Source: Rivularia sp. MS3 (GTDB taxonomy: Bacteria; Cyanobacteriota; Cyanobacteriia; Cyanobacteriales; Nostocaceae). From it: a stretch of DNA of 64,000 nucleotides. Below, one piece after another: positions 33,676 through 43,267 of the stretch (position 1 is the first letter of the stretch; the number at the start of each line of letters is the position of its first letter). The notes under the pieces were generated by a model. That model did no database searches, was not told the DNA's origin, and saw only the letters and a program-made list of their open reading frames with translations. The DNA lies in NCBI GenBank assembly GCA_019192545.1, contig JAHCMI010000008.1:1-64000 (forward strand), read 5' to 3'. The position numbers and the translations under genes are program-made.

Positions 33676-34875
33676 TTAAGAGGAAAGTTTGATTATCTTA
33701 GGAAAAGTAATCGTAAAACTAGAACCTTTTTCTAGTTCGGAAACTAATTCTATATTTCCATTTAGTAAACTGACTAACTTTTCTACAATAGCTAATCCTA
33801 AACCAGTGCTATCAGGAGAATAACCACCAACTGAAGCAACTCTAAAGTAAGAGTTAAAAATTTGTTTTTGGGCTTCTGGGCTTATACCAACTCCTGTATC
33901 GGCAACTTTAATTAACCATTTGTCATCGTTCTTAACTTCGCAAGTAATTGTAATGCTTCCTTCGGAAGTATAACGGATAGCATTGCTGACTAAATTAGTA
34001 ATAATTTGCTGTAATCTTAAGGGGTCACTCAACACCTGCTCGGGAGCGCCACCGCATTTTAATATCACTTGCAAATTTTTCTGACGAGCAGAAGGTTCTA
34101 AGGCTTCTACAACAGTTTGGATTTGCGATCGCACATTAATCCATTCCAGACTCAGAGGTACTTTCCCTGCTTCAATGCGAGACATTTCTAAGGTGTTGTT
34201 AATTAAACGTAACAGCTGCCTACTATTTCCAATCACCTTTTCAAGAAACTGTAAATTCAGAGATTTGTCTTGTCCGCTCGAAATTTCTCGCTGCTGTTTT
34301 AAAAGTAATGATGAAAAACCCATTATTGAGTTTAAAGGAGATTTGAATTCATGAGCCAGATGAGACAGACTTTCCTTTTGCATTGCTACTAAGCGCGTTA
34401 ATTCTTGATTATTAAGTATTAGTTGTGATTGTAATTCCTGTAATTCCTGTAACCGTAGCTCAATATAACTTTCCAAAGATAAAGCAATAACGTGGTCTAT
34501 TATTGAGTCAATTGTATCCACAGTTTGCAGAATTTCATCACCAGAACATGAAACTAAATCAGGTTTGAGAACAGCAAAAATAATCTTTCTGAATAAACCG
34601 TATTCTAGTAAGAATTCATTAATATCATAACCTTGTTCGGCTCTGATAGTTCCGTGTTCTATACCTTTCTCTTCTATTATCTGCTGTCGATTATTTAAAG
34701 GTTGTGAAAGCAGAGTTGCGAGACCCCTTAAAACAATAGGAAGGTTATCGCGTATCGATTTATAGGTAAGGTTTTTTGAGCTTTCTATGTCTTTATGTTC
34801 GCGAACAGCAGCAATCCAGTTATCAATTATAATATCGTTCTTAGCTAATAATATTTTTCCAAGGTCTTTACTCAC
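33676..34875 (-). CDS. Sensor histidine kinase with RsbRD-like N-terminus
   Basis: A 399-residue soluble kinase. Residues 5-150 look like the RsbRD N-terminal domain (DNWIAAVREHKD, GYDINEFLLEYGLFRKII), a helical sensor module otherwise found with stressosome proteins. A coiled coil leads to HisKA with the phospho-acceptor in LSHLAHEFKSPLNSIMGF (His near 173), then the ATPase with NLVSNAIRYTSEG, DTGVGI and GLGLAIVEKL boxes. There is no membrane segment, so the signal is cytoplasmic. No response regulator is adjacent; it is an orphan kinase. The RsbRD call rests on pattern only. Confidence 0.88.
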   Translation of the reverse strand: MSKDLGKILLAKNDIIIDNWIAAVREHKDIESSKNLTYKSIRDNLPIVLRGLATLLSQPLNNRQQIIEEKGIEHGTIRAEQGYDINEFLLEYGLFRKIIFAVLKPDLVSCSGDEILQTVDTIDSIIDHVIALSLESYIELRLQELQELQSQLILNNQELTRLVAMQKESLSHLAHEFKSPLNSIMGFSSLLLKQQREISSGQDKSLNLQFLEKVIGNSRQLLRLINNTLEMSRIEAGKVPLSLEWINVRSQIQTVVEALEPSARQKNLQVILKCGGAPEQVLSDPLRLQQIITNLVSNAIRYTSEGSITITCEVKNDDKWLIKVADTGVGISPEAQKQIFNSYFRVASVGGYSPDSTGLGLAIVEKLVSLLNGNIELVSELEKGSSFTITFPKIIKLSS

Positions 34876-34969
34876 AAGAAATCACAAGGGAACGTAATTA
34901 TAAAAATACAATAATATTTCTGGTTGTAAGATGTCAAAATAATGTTCTTAATTGTAATAAAATCAGGAA

Positions 34970-35124
34970 TATAGGAATCCTAATTGATGTTTGAAACATA
35001 CGTAGGGTGTGTTGCTTGCTGCGCGCAACGCATCACTTAATAAGAGTTGCGGTGCGTTAGACTAGCGTCATAACGCACCCTACAAATACCTAATTTTTTT
35101 CAATATTCAAACCGGATTCCTATA
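34970..35124. repeat. Composite miniature element with TATAGGAATCC ends
   Basis: Perfect 11-base inverted ends TATAGGAATCC and GGATTCCTATA enclose a second palindrome with ends GTAGGGTGTGTT and AACGCACCCTAC (35002-35083). A short copy without the inner palindrome lies at 52861-52925, and a partial copy at 35447-35523. It has no coding capacity and is MITE-like. Confidence 0.75.
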
Positions 35125-35138
35125 GTAAATATTTTATT

Positions 35139-35262
35139 CAGGACTTACGCAACGGAGATTTGTCATTGCGATGGTCACTACGTGTAGGGAAGCATTCAGC
35201 GAAGCTGAATACGTCGCTGTCGCTCGTAATGACCTAGTTACGTTACTTTTGCGTAAGTCCTG
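35139..35262. mobile_element. Miniature inverted-repeat element, 124 bp
   Basis: Perfect 14-base terminal inverted repeats CAGGACTTACGCAA and TTGCGTAAGTCCTG bound the element. TTATT stands directly outside both ends, consistent with a 5-base target duplication. Internal words CATTGCGA and TCGTAATG form a second inverted pair. There is no reading frame. It is probably mobilised in trans by a transposase that is not in the window. Confidence 0.8.
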
Positions 35263-35446
35263 TTATTTAATGGCTCATCAGTAGTTAGTATGCTAAAAAA
35301 ATGAAAAAGGGAATCAGGGAATAGCGGAAAGTGCGGTCTTGGGGAGCCACTCTCGTGCGCGGTGAGACAAGGAAAGGGGGTGTCGGTTTGGGTCCCCCAA
35401 ACTATTGATTTTTGTTAGCAAAGCGTGCCCGAAGGGCATAACATAT

Positions 35447-35523
35447 GTAGGGTGTGTTGCTTGCTGCGCGCAACGCACCATAATATAAGGATTCCGGTGC
35501 GTTATTCAAACCGGATTCCTATA
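35447..35523. repeat. Partial copy of the GTAGGGTG composite element
   Basis: This starts with the same GTAGGGTGTGTTGCTTGCTG as the element at 35002 and ends with ACCGGATTCCTATA, but lacks the left TATAGGAATCC end. The middle is shorter. The rest of the spacer up to 35771 shows no gene. Confidence 0.65.
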
Positions 35524-35771
35524 TATCTAAATCTATCATTTTTAAAACATTTTTTTAGGCTCTTAAAGCTAGTAAAGCACGGCTTAAATAACGCACCTCA
35601 TAAAAAAGTTTGAAAGCCTTATCATGTAATACTTTTTAGTTCTTACTTCAACGCAACAGTACTAGTAACCTACACCTATATTTGAGTAGGTGTAGGTAAA
35701 TAATAATAGCAATAAGTAATTGTTTATTCGGATTACTTATTTCCTATAAACTGCATATTGCATACAATACA

Positions 35772-37445
35772 TTACTGCGAAACTCTTACTATGTAAGGTG
35801 AAGGAATTGCTTCGGCTTGCCCTGCATTAACTAAAGCTTGATAAACAAAAGCAGCAACCTCTGCCCTAGTTGCTTCACGGCTAGGATTTAATTGTGCAGC
35901 AGTAGGATAGTTAACTACAAGTTGTCTCGCAGTCGCTGCTGCAACCGATGGCTCTGCCCAATTAGGAATTTCCTCGGCATCGCTGTAAATTGAAAGAATA
36001 TTATTCGGGTTATTCGCAGTTAAGCCCAAACCGTTAGCCAAAGAAACTAAAACCTGTACTCTAGGAATTTCTAATTGTGGCCGGAAGGTGTTGTTAGGAT
36101 ATCCAGCAAGGAAAGGACTTTTGGTTGCTGTTTGAATGGCATTATAAGCCCAAAAATTGCTGCTGACATCGCGGAAATTAGTTGCTTGCTTTTGAGCTTG
36201 AGGAGCAAAAGCTTTGTTGATGATGGCAGCGAATTGAGCGCGGGTAACTGGTTCGTCGGGCTTAAAAGTTCCATCGGGGAAGCCAGCAATTACACCTTTA
36301 GAAGCTAAAACCTCGATATAGCTTTTTGCCCAGTAATTTGGTGCGACATCACTAAAAGCTGTTGCACCTCCCGGTATTGGTTCAACTGTTGCTGCAACAA
36401 ATTCAACTTGCCCTTGGATTTTACTTTCGTCGATATCGTTACCAATTGCGAAAAACTGAGATTTGGTAGCGTTGTGTACGTCGTAACGCTCATTATTACG
36501 TATGAGATTACCACCTGCTTCTTCAGCAGTACCTAAATTTGGTTGAGCCTTAGAAATGGCGACGATACCATCACGGGTATTATTTTGAATGACGTTTTTA
36601 CGCAATACAGGCTTTGCCGAATTAGAGATAAAAAGCCCGTCTACATTTTGCAAAATTTGGTTTTCAACTATTAAAGGAGTGGATTTTCCACCAACTGCTA
36701 AGCCAAATCCAGTATCTTGAAATAAGTTACCGCGAATCTCTCCTTTAGCAGATTTAGCGACAGAAACGCCGTTACCGGTGTTTTGAATAAATATATTACC
36801 GGCAATCATGGGATTAGCAGTACCAGTAACAAAAACTCCTTCCCGTTTGTTGTTGGTAAACGTATTATTTATAATCTTGGGATTTGTTGATTCTACCCAT
36901 ATTCCTGTACCGCGAGAAGCTGGATTTGTAACCGTAACACCAGAGATTACAGCGTTTTTGCCAGCAAGAATAGTAATATTTTGACCTGCAAATGTACGGC
37001 TTCTATATCTACCGCTTCCTGTGATTAATACTGCTTGTCCTTTTCCAGCTTCATCTCCACGTAAAGTGACTCCTTTTTTAACTCGAAGTGGGAATTTTTC
37101 TCCGGTTTCTTTGCTGTAGGTACCGGGTGCAAGCTGAACAACGGTACCGGGTTGGGCTTGTTTAAGAGCGAAATTAATGGTTTTAAATGCAGCAGCTTCG
37201 GTGGTACCACCACCAGCAGTATCTGTACCAGTTTGAGGATTTACGTAAATTATGCTGCTAGCTACTGGAGTTTGCGCTAATTGAATTTGAGCGCTACTGT
37301 ACTTATTTATGTTCGCTTTTGACTCTTGAGTTTGTAGCAACATCGAACTACTAGTAACTACCAGTAAAGTCGCTATCGAGAAAGGTAATTTTAATTTAGT
37401 AGAGAAATTATTTCCAAAAGAAATGGGAAAGCCCTTATATTTCAT
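35772..37445 (-). CDS. Beta-helix (DUF1565) surface protein with SLH domains
   Basis: A 557-residue exported protein. The N-terminal signal region is at about 17-45. Residues about 65-345 form a DUF1565/right-handed parallel beta-helix (VNPQTGTDTAGGG, then repeats such as NNTFTNNKREGVFV and RKNVIQNNTRDGIVA). Residues about 365-545 hold three S-layer homology repeats: FSDVAPNYWAKSYIEVLASK, FRDVSSNFWAYNAIQ and a weaker YSDAEEIPNWAEPSVA. SLH domains should attach it to the cell wall. The beta-helix suggests a carbohydrate-binding or lyase-like surface role, with no catalytic residues I can identify. Another start a few codons in is possible. Confidence 0.92.
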   Translation of the reverse strand: MKYKGFPISFGNNFSTKLKLPFSIATLLVVTSSSMLLQTQESKANINKYSSAQIQLAQTPVASSIIYVNPQTGTDTAGGGTTEAAAFKTINFALKQAQPGTVVQLAPGTYSKETGEKFPLRVKKGVTLRGDEAGKGQAVLITGSGRYRSRTFAGQNITILAGKNAVISGVTVTNPASRGTGIWVESTNPKIINNTFTNNKREGVFVTGTANPMIAGNIFIQNTGNGVSVAKSAKGEIRGNLFQDTGFGLAVGGKSTPLIVENQILQNVDGLFISNSAKPVLRKNVIQNNTRDGIVAISKAQPNLGTAEEAGGNLIRNNERYDVHNATKSQFFAIGNDIDESKIQGQVEFVAATVEPIPGGATAFSDVAPNYWAKSYIEVLASKGVIAGFPDGTFKPDEPVTRAQFAAIINKAFAPQAQKQATNFRDVSSNFWAYNAIQTATKSPFLAGYPNNTFRPQLEIPRVQVLVSLANGLGLTANNPNNILSIYSDAEEIPNWAEPSVAAATARQLVVNYPTAAQLNPSREATRAEVAAFVYQALVNAGQAEAIPSPYIVRVSQ

Positions 37446-37783
37446 CTTTAATTTGCGCGTATGATGTAAATGCCGAGGAGGTTAGCCGAGTGGCTTTAAA
37501 CCCATGCAAGACTATACCTGATGAACAGCATATAATCAGCATAGTTCCAATACTTACTGAAATTATTTTTCTCAGTATCGGATTGAAATTTTAAGTAAAA
37601 ATACTTTTCAAGACTTTTGCAACTAGTATTATTTAGCTTTTGGTTTTTATCAAGGTTTTATTTGTTACTTAATATTAAGAAGTTATAGATAAGTTATATG
37701 AAGGAAATTAAGCTTTGTTTACTTTTTGGTTAAGAAAGTTAAAAATAATAGCGAAAAAAGTAGTTTAGTCCCATCATTTGCCT
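37446..37783. other. Spacer upstream of the SLH protein gene
   Basis: About 340 bases. Near 37471-37500 GAGGTTAGCCGAGTGG resembles the 5' part of a class II tRNA, but no anticodon arm, T-loop or acceptor partner follows. Nothing else is recognised. Confidence 0.4.
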
Positions 37784-39484
37784 TTATTTCAAGTCAACAG
37801 GCAGTTTGACGTAGAAAGTTGTGCCTTTTCCCACAACTGAATTAAACCAGATTTCGCCATCATGTAGCTCTACGCATTTTTTGACAATCGCTAATCCTAA
37901 ACCAGTTCCCCTAATTATGCCTGTATTACTACCTCTTTGAAAACTTTGAAATAGCTTTTGACTGTCTTCTTGGTGAATACCAATTCCTTTATCTGAAACC
38001 TGAAATAATACAGCACCATTGCTGTAGGCTAACTTTAAGTTAATTTCTCCTCCATTTGGAGAATATTTAATTGCATTTGATAGTAAGTTAGTCAGGATTT
38101 GACGTAATATATTTGAGTCTAAATTAGCTTCTAAATCAGAGAATTCATGAATAAAATTAATAGTATGATTGGTGTCTATAACCAGTTTATAATCTTCTAC
38201 TAATTCCTCTGTGAATGATATTAAGTCTAACAAGCTACGATGCACTTCCAGCTTTCCCGATTCAGCTTTATTTACCTGCAACATATTGTCTACTAAATAC
38301 ATCAGGTATTTACCAGAAGTTTCAATATGTTGCAAGCAGCGCATTTGACGCTGACTATCTAAGTTGCCATGATATTTTTTGAGTAATTGCACGCTCAAAA
38401 TGATATTTGTTAAAGGCACTCTATATTCGTGAGATACCGTATTTACAACGTTTGATTTGAGCAGATTGATTTCTTTCTCTTTTTCTAATGCTTGACGAAT
38501 ATCTAAATCGAGTTGCCCAACAGTACTAATATTAGAAATTGTCATTAACCATTGACTATGCTGTTGTTTGGGTTCTAATAATTGTACAAATACTTCCAAA
38601 AATTTATCAGACCAATTTTGAAAAATCAGCTTACGAATTTTCTTTTCTTCAGGGCTACCAATAAAGTCTTCGATTCTATTATCGCCAATTTTGCTCAGTC
38701 TATTGTTATTATCTACTTCCCCAATTAGATTTAAATAATTTTTACCATGTTGGTTTGCTAAAATAATTCGATATTTGCTATCAAGTAATAATATTCCTTG
38801 GGGTATATTACTAACTATTTTTTCTAAAGTGTTCGATTCGCAATTTTGTTTTAAAAGTAACTGATAAAAGTTTTCACTATCAAAACTACAATCTTTTTGC
38901 GTTTCTAATCCATAATATCCCCAAATACTGGTATTATCTGATTCTAACCAAGCTGTTGATTTTTGTACATATTCGCCTTGTAACAACTCAATTTTATGCT
39001 GAATAGTCTGCAATTTCTGTTGAAAAAAATTAATCTTTCGACTGCTATATTCTAAAATTTCATTTGCATCTTGATTGTCTGCTAAACTTTGCAATTCACT
39101 CAGAGAAATTTCTTTACCTATACCGCAGATAATTTCATCTTCATTTTTATTTATTCTCCAGGAAATCCAGCAAAAGCTTCCATTATTGTGAAGATAGCGC
39201 GCTTTCAATTCTATGACTTGATTTTTAATCAATTTAGACAAAGCTTTGGAAATTGCTTCTCTATCTTCTGGGTGAACCATTGTTAGCATCGGTTTCGATA
39301 TCAATTCTGATTCATCCCACCCCAGCAAACTTTTCCACCGATCGCCATTTAACTGTTGATAGCAACCATCTTCTGAAACGATACACCATAGATCGGAAAC
39401 CAATTGCAACAATTGTTGCAACGTCTTTTCTTCTCTTCTTACATCTGTAGCTCTTAAATCTAAAGATTTTGAGTTTTTCATCAA
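37784..39484 (-). CDS. PAS-containing sensor histidine kinase
   Basis: A 566-residue soluble kinase. PAS domain 1 lies at about 24-135 (WCIVSEDGCYQQLN, MVHPEDREAI), a coiled coil at about 140-175, and PAS domain 2 at about 222-330 (IVSNIPQGILLLDSKYRII). HisKA follows with the acceptor in VVNTVSHEYRVPLTNII, then the ATPase with NLLSNAIKYSPNGG, DKGIGI and GTGLGLAIVKKC. There is no membrane segment or receiver domain, and no adjacent regulator gene. The signal is unknown. It is not in an operon with the SLH protein gene, which lies 338 bases further along. Confidence 0.92.
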   Translation of the reverse strand: MMKNSKSLDLRATDVRREEKTLQQLLQLVSDLWCIVSEDGCYQQLNGDRWKSLLGWDESELISKPMLTMVHPEDREAISKALSKLIKNQVIELKARYLHNNGSFCWISWRINKNEDEIICGIGKEISLSELQSLADNQDANEILEYSSRKINFFQQKLQTIQHKIELLQGEYVQKSTAWLESDNTSIWGYYGLETQKDCSFDSENFYQLLLKQNCESNTLEKIVSNIPQGILLLDSKYRIILANQHGKNYLNLIGEVDNNNRLSKIGDNRIEDFIGSPEEKKIRKLIFQNWSDKFLEVFVQLLEPKQQHSQWLMTISNISTVGQLDLDIRQALEKEKEINLLKSNVVNTVSHEYRVPLTNIILSVQLLKKYHGNLDSQRQMRCLQHIETSGKYLMYLVDNMLQVNKAESGKLEVHRSLLDLISFTEELVEDYKLVIDTNHTINFIHEFSDLEANLDSNILRQILTNLLSNAIKYSPNGGEINLKLAYSNGAVLFQVSDKGIGIHQEDSQKLFQSFQRGSNTGIIRGTGLGLAIVKKCVELHDGEIWFNSVVGKGTTFYVKLPVDLK

Positions 39485-40101
39485 ACGCTTCCTAGCTAGC
39501 CTTAAGGATGCAAAGTTTACTAATTTTTCTAAGCGATATTACTTAAATACTCTTGATTTTGATAATTGTTCTCAATAGTTAAAGGGTGATTTACATTTAC
39601 TATTTTAAACGTCAAATGTAAATATTAATGAAGAAATGTAAAGTTATTTGAACTAGCTTTTAGAGTAATGCAGTCAAATCTGTGAAATTCTAGCAATTTA
39701 AACAGCGATTATCATTTTGCTTTCTGGGCATACTAAAAATTTTGTAAGACTTATATAACTAGCATATTTTTTTTTAGGGTGCTGTGACATTTCGACTAAT
39801 CTTAAACGTAATACTATCGCTTTTATGTCACGCAACAATTACAGTAATATGATAATCGCGGTCATTCCTGATTAATAAAACCCTCTTTTATAAGGCTTTA
39901 TAAGTTAAATACTGTTGACGTTAAAGCAGTCTGTCCGTAACTTTATATGGTTCCGGAAGGACTTAGGACAAAGTAAATCTTTAGATTAAAACCTCATATT
40001 TTAAAGTTGGGAATCGAAGGTCATACAAGGTTTTAAGCTGCTGCCGCCTATGCTATGATTAATTTCACAAGCAGGCAGCATAATAAGTGTATTTGAACGA
40101 T
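39485..40101. other. AT-rich spacer before the TnpB relic
   Basis: About 600 bases upstream of the histidine kinase, with no gene visible. The last part (40037-40080) has GCTGC/GGCAGC complementary words that may be left from the insertion-sequence relic. The kinase promoter should lie near its start. Confidence 0.4.
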
Positions 40102-40310
40102 ATGCTGCGTAATCTAATGAGCGCGATTAAGATGCCTGCGAGATTAGTAAAGAGTACTGTTGTACAAGTAGGGGAAGGGCATCCCCGAATTTATGCTCGG
40201 GGAGTTGCAAGCTCGACTTTGACTGAGGAAACTTTGTTAGAGCAGTTGTGACGATGAACTGAGAATCCCTGCTTCTTCAAGACGGAGATTGTCAAAAAGT
40301 CTTCGATCGG
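40102..40310 (+). pseudogene. 3' relic of an IS200/IS605-type tnpB
   Basis: One frame reads KMPARLVKSTVVQVGEG then HPRIYARGVASS (from about 40132), ends in TGA at 40249-40251, has another TGA two codons later, and continues in the same frame as TENPCFFKTEIVKKSS. From memory this order (K-STx-V..G-HP-IYARG, then xENPC) matches the C-terminal tail of many cyanobacterial TnpB proteins, with the real ending in the part after the stops. The GAATCCC...GGAGATTGTC hairpin at 40262-40292 resembles the conserved right end of these elements, although two of its pairs have decayed. The nuclease core is missing, so this is an inactive remnant. Confidence 0.5.
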
Positions 40311-40357
40311 ACATAGAAAGATTTCTGCACGATTTATTTTAATCTTTAATCTCAGTT

Positions 40358-40570
40358 ATGGGCGAAGCAAAACGGCGTAAAGCTTCACTAGGAAATGATT
40401 ACGGTCAATCCCCTCGTATTTTACCTTGGGTTCCGATAACTAAAAAGCAAGCAGAACAGTTTGTTAATTGGACTACTCGGGGTGCCTGGATTGGCATTTT
40501 TCTGATGATTATTCTTTGGTTAACGGTTCGCTTTATAGGGCCAGCTTTTGGCTGGTGGCAAGTAGTCTGA
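40358..40570 (+). CDS. DUF2839 small membrane protein
   Basis: A 70-residue protein starting MGEAKRRKASLG, the hallmark of the DUF2839 family of cyanobacteria. The N-terminal half is basic and soluble, and the C-terminal half has one hydrophobic segment (GAWIGIFLMIILWLTVRFIG, about 44-63). The function is unknown. A rho-independent terminator begins 36 bases after the stop, so it is monocistronic. The relic of an insertion sequence lies just upstream. Confidence 0.9.
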   Translation: MGEAKRRKASLGNDYGQSPRILPWVPITKKQAEQFVNWTTRGAWIGIFLMIILWLTVRFIGPAFGWWQVV

Positions 40571-40605
40571 CTCTTTTATAACAGGTTCTCATTGCCAAAC
40601 TTCTG

Positions 40606-40641
40606 AAAATCGTATTGCAAATATCGGCAATACGATTTTTG
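40606..40641 (+). terminator. Terminator of the DUF2839 gene
   Basis: The 13-base stem AAAATCGTATTGC/GCAATACGATTTT closes an eight-base loop, followed by TTGTTGTT. The strong stem ends the transcript directly after the DUF2839 stop. Confidence 0.8.
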
Positions 40642-40664
40642 TTGTTGCCAATGAAAATTCTTTA

Positions 40665-40700
40665 CAAGTAATAAGTAGTAAGTAAGAAGTAAGAAGTAAT
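40665..40700. repeat. AAGTAGT/AAGTAAG tandem units
   Basis: Heptamer-like units AGTAATAAGTAGTAAGTAAG and variants lie just beyond the DUF2839 terminator, of the same kind as at 43441-43475 and at the 3' end of the DUF218 gene. Confidence 0.7.
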
Positions 40701-40970
40701 ACCTCTACCTTCTAGGGAGAGGATTCGATCCAATGATAAATTTGGTTTTTATTCGTCTTTAAAAGACGAGGCTTTATACCATGTTTCGGGCTAAAATTCA
40801 TTGCTTTTTACTTTTTATTTAAGCCCTAATGGCGAGGTGAAATCAACAAGAAACCGGGTTTTTGACATTGGTGCAAGCAACCCCGAGTAAGTACGAGAGA
40901 AAACCCATCAGATTTATTAAAATTCCCTCGTATGTGAAAGATTTAAAAGGCATACTACGACTGAGAAAAT

Positions 40971-41101
40971 ATATAGCAGTTTTCATTTGGATGTAATACA
41001 AACTCAACCTCACCCCTTCCCTTCTCCTTACTAAGGAGAGGGGTGCCCAGAGGGCAGGGTGAGGTTAAAAATGTAGTGGACTCAACTGAAATTCGCTATA
41101 T
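40971..41101. mobile_element. Miniature element with palindromic centre
   Basis: Imperfect inverted ends (ATATAGCAGTTTTCATTTGG and the complement of CAACTGAAATTCGCTATAT) enclose a perfect ten-base inverted repeat AACCTCACCC (41006-41015) and GGGTGAGGTT (41057-41066), with an inner CTCCTTACTAAGGAG hairpin. It is non-coding and resembles MITE-like repeats of cyanobacterial spacers. Confidence 0.65.
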
Positions 41102-42045
41102 TCCGACTTTAAATTATGCAAAACCCGATTTTTTTGATATCTATATTTTTATAAATAAATAGATAGAAATTTCTAATTTAACTATTGAATAATCTAATGA
41201 ATAATAGATAACTTGCTTTGTCTTATTGGTATTATTCGTTGCTAAACCTTTTGTAAACCACCTATATACATACTATTTTTTCAATTAAATCGTAACTTAA
41301 TATACATTTTTATAAAGATTTAAATATGATTTTGCCGAATTGGCACATAAAACTTCGATTACTTAGTTATGCTTAAGTCTCAATTACAAAGTAATTCTGA
41401 ATGCAATGTAAAACTTGAATCCTTTAGCAACAATAACTTGCAATCTTTTCTAAGAAACGCAAATAATGTTGTTCTTCAAGGCTAAGCCTGTTGGGTTTTT
41501 CCACGTATAAGTTATCGTACACAACAAATTCTTGAAGAGGTTTAGCTATACAACTTCAAACAACTTAATAATTTAAGTTCTCTGTAAACAGGCAACTTAA
41601 ATCAATCTACTCAAGTCGAAGTACAAAGATTTTCTTGGTAATTGGCAGCAAAAAAATAAAGCAAAAAGTCAATTAAACTATAAATTTCTGCATTTATAGC
41701 ATCTAAAAGCAGATAACCATATAATTTACGGATTTTTGATGGTTGACTTCTAGCAAATATGAGTTAATGTGATAGCGGATTTATATTGTCAGTATCTACC
41801 CTGACCTCGATGATATAGATTAAGAAGTAAAATTTAACGAATCGCGTCGGAAATTTTTATATCGTAAAGTGAATATTATGATACGGCACGAATCGTCTAA
41901 TTAAACTACCATTTCCAAGGTAGTCATTTTTTCGGTTTTTTCATTCGTGGATATTTGTAATGATTAGTTTACAATACCATTTGGAGAGAAAATCTAAAAA
42001 AAATATAAAAGAGATTAAAATGATTGTGGTGTTTGGAGGATAAAA
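41102..42045. other. Spacer upstream of the DUF1815 gene
   Basis: About 940 AT-rich bases with no gene recognised. A hairpin with a T run is annotated separately at 41905. An eight-base complementary pair, TCTTCAAG near 41472 and CTTGAAGA near 41532, spans about 60 bases and could be part of an RNA fold; this is weak. Confidence 0.4.
41905..41940 (+). terminator. Putative terminator or attenuator upstream of the DUF1815 gene
   Basis: Stem ACTACC/GGTAGT with an eight-base loop, then CATTTTTT and a further T run. It lies about 105 bases before the GTG start of the DUF1815 gene on the same strand, so it may be a leader attenuator or the end of an unseen small transcript. Confidence 0.45.
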
Positions 42046-42393
42046 GTGTTTCTGAGATTAGCGCAACAACACCGGCAGTTCGTTCAAGACTTAGTAATGA
42101 ACTTACAAGCCTTGGCAATAGTTCTAGAGAGACGTGGGTATCCTGCGTCTTGCTATACCTGCGGCGACCAAATGAATAGTGCTTCGTTTATGGTTAGTTT
42201 AGGTGAAAATCATTTGATTCGATTTCTTGTATCCGATTACGGTATCACTTGGACTGAGATGCGCGACGATCGCGAATTAATGAAGTTGGAAGGCGCTGAA
42301 GCAGTCAACCAGCTACAGGAACTTGCGAATATAGTTAAGCATCCACCAATTGAAACTTGTACTAATGCAAAAGCTCTGGCTAAGCGATGTTAA
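42046..42393 (+). CDS. DUF1815 family protein
   Basis: A 115-residue soluble protein of the cyanobacterial DUF1815 family, with no assigned function. It starts at GTG (42046), supported by GGAGGA six bases upstream and by the family start FLRLAQQHRQFVQDLVMNLQ. The middle part CYTCGDQMNSASFMVSLG and FLVSDYGITWTEMRDDRELM are family blocks. The two cysteines in CYTC could bind metal, but nothing else supports that. It is monocistronic. Confidence 0.9.
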   Translation: MFLRLAQQHRQFVQDLVMNLQALAIVLERRGYPASCYTCGDQMNSASFMVSLGENHLIRFLVSDYGITWTEMRDDRELMKLEGAEAVNQLQELANIVKHPPIETCTNAKALAKRC

Positions 42394-43267
42394 GTAAGCA
42401 TAAATCAAGGTAGCTTACATGTTCGGTAATGCTGTCATTAACTTGCCTTCTTCCCAAAGGAACTCAGTAATGTTTCAGGTTCATAGTTAATTTAGAAGAA
42501 CTATTAATCAAATATTACTCAAAATCCCCATCGGGTATTAGATAATTTAAATCATCTTTTGTTGCCAAGACAAGAAGGCTGCTTAATCTTTATCTGCTTC
42601 TCCATCGAAATATTAATTCATTTTGCACGAGTACAAAAAAATCTCATGGCATAGAAACGAATCTATTCGTTCGTGAATTGATAAAACCTGCCGATAGCAT
42701 TATTTTTTGAGCAAAATGAAGTTTAGGCTTTTAATCAAGGTAGTGTGATTGAGGCTACCAATGAAAATTACCAAAACATAAAGCATATACATCAGTGCTT
42801 ATCTGTAAGTGTAAGAAACATAACTTATTAGTTAATAGCTGGTAGTAAAATGTATAGTTTACTTCCACCTATGTAAATATTTTCTAGTTTGATCTGCAAT
42901 TGTTAAAACGTTAAGGTTGCTAAAGCCTAGCAGCATTCAGTACCTCTCACCTTAACTACTAACAGCGCATTAATAGCAATATCGCGCTGCTTGCCTGTAT
43001 CCGAATAATTACAGAAAAAACTGGTCATATAAATAAAGCCGTGTTAAAGATGGCTGGACAGTGTAACTGGATTTACCCAATAACATTGTATTCTAAAATA
43101 CTATTAAAATCAAATGCCTTCAAGGTAATATTGTGATTTTTATTTTTTCATTCGTATGACAGCAAAATAGCTTAAGCTTAAGACTCCCATCAATAATATT
43201 TGAACGCGAAAGCATGGATATGTTAAGACATATTTCAGTTTCAGACTTTGCCACGAGATGGAACCTT
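42394..43267. other. Gene-poor spacer downstream of the DUF1815 gene
   Basis: About 870 AT-rich bases. Open frames are very short. No RNA gene or terminator is clear. Confidence 0.4.

Noticed and set aside
37471-37500. tRNA-like start (GAGGTTAGCCGAGTGG)
   Set aside because: It resembles the acceptor and D-arm of a class II tRNA, but no anticodon arm, T-loop GTTCGA or matching 3' acceptor strand follows.
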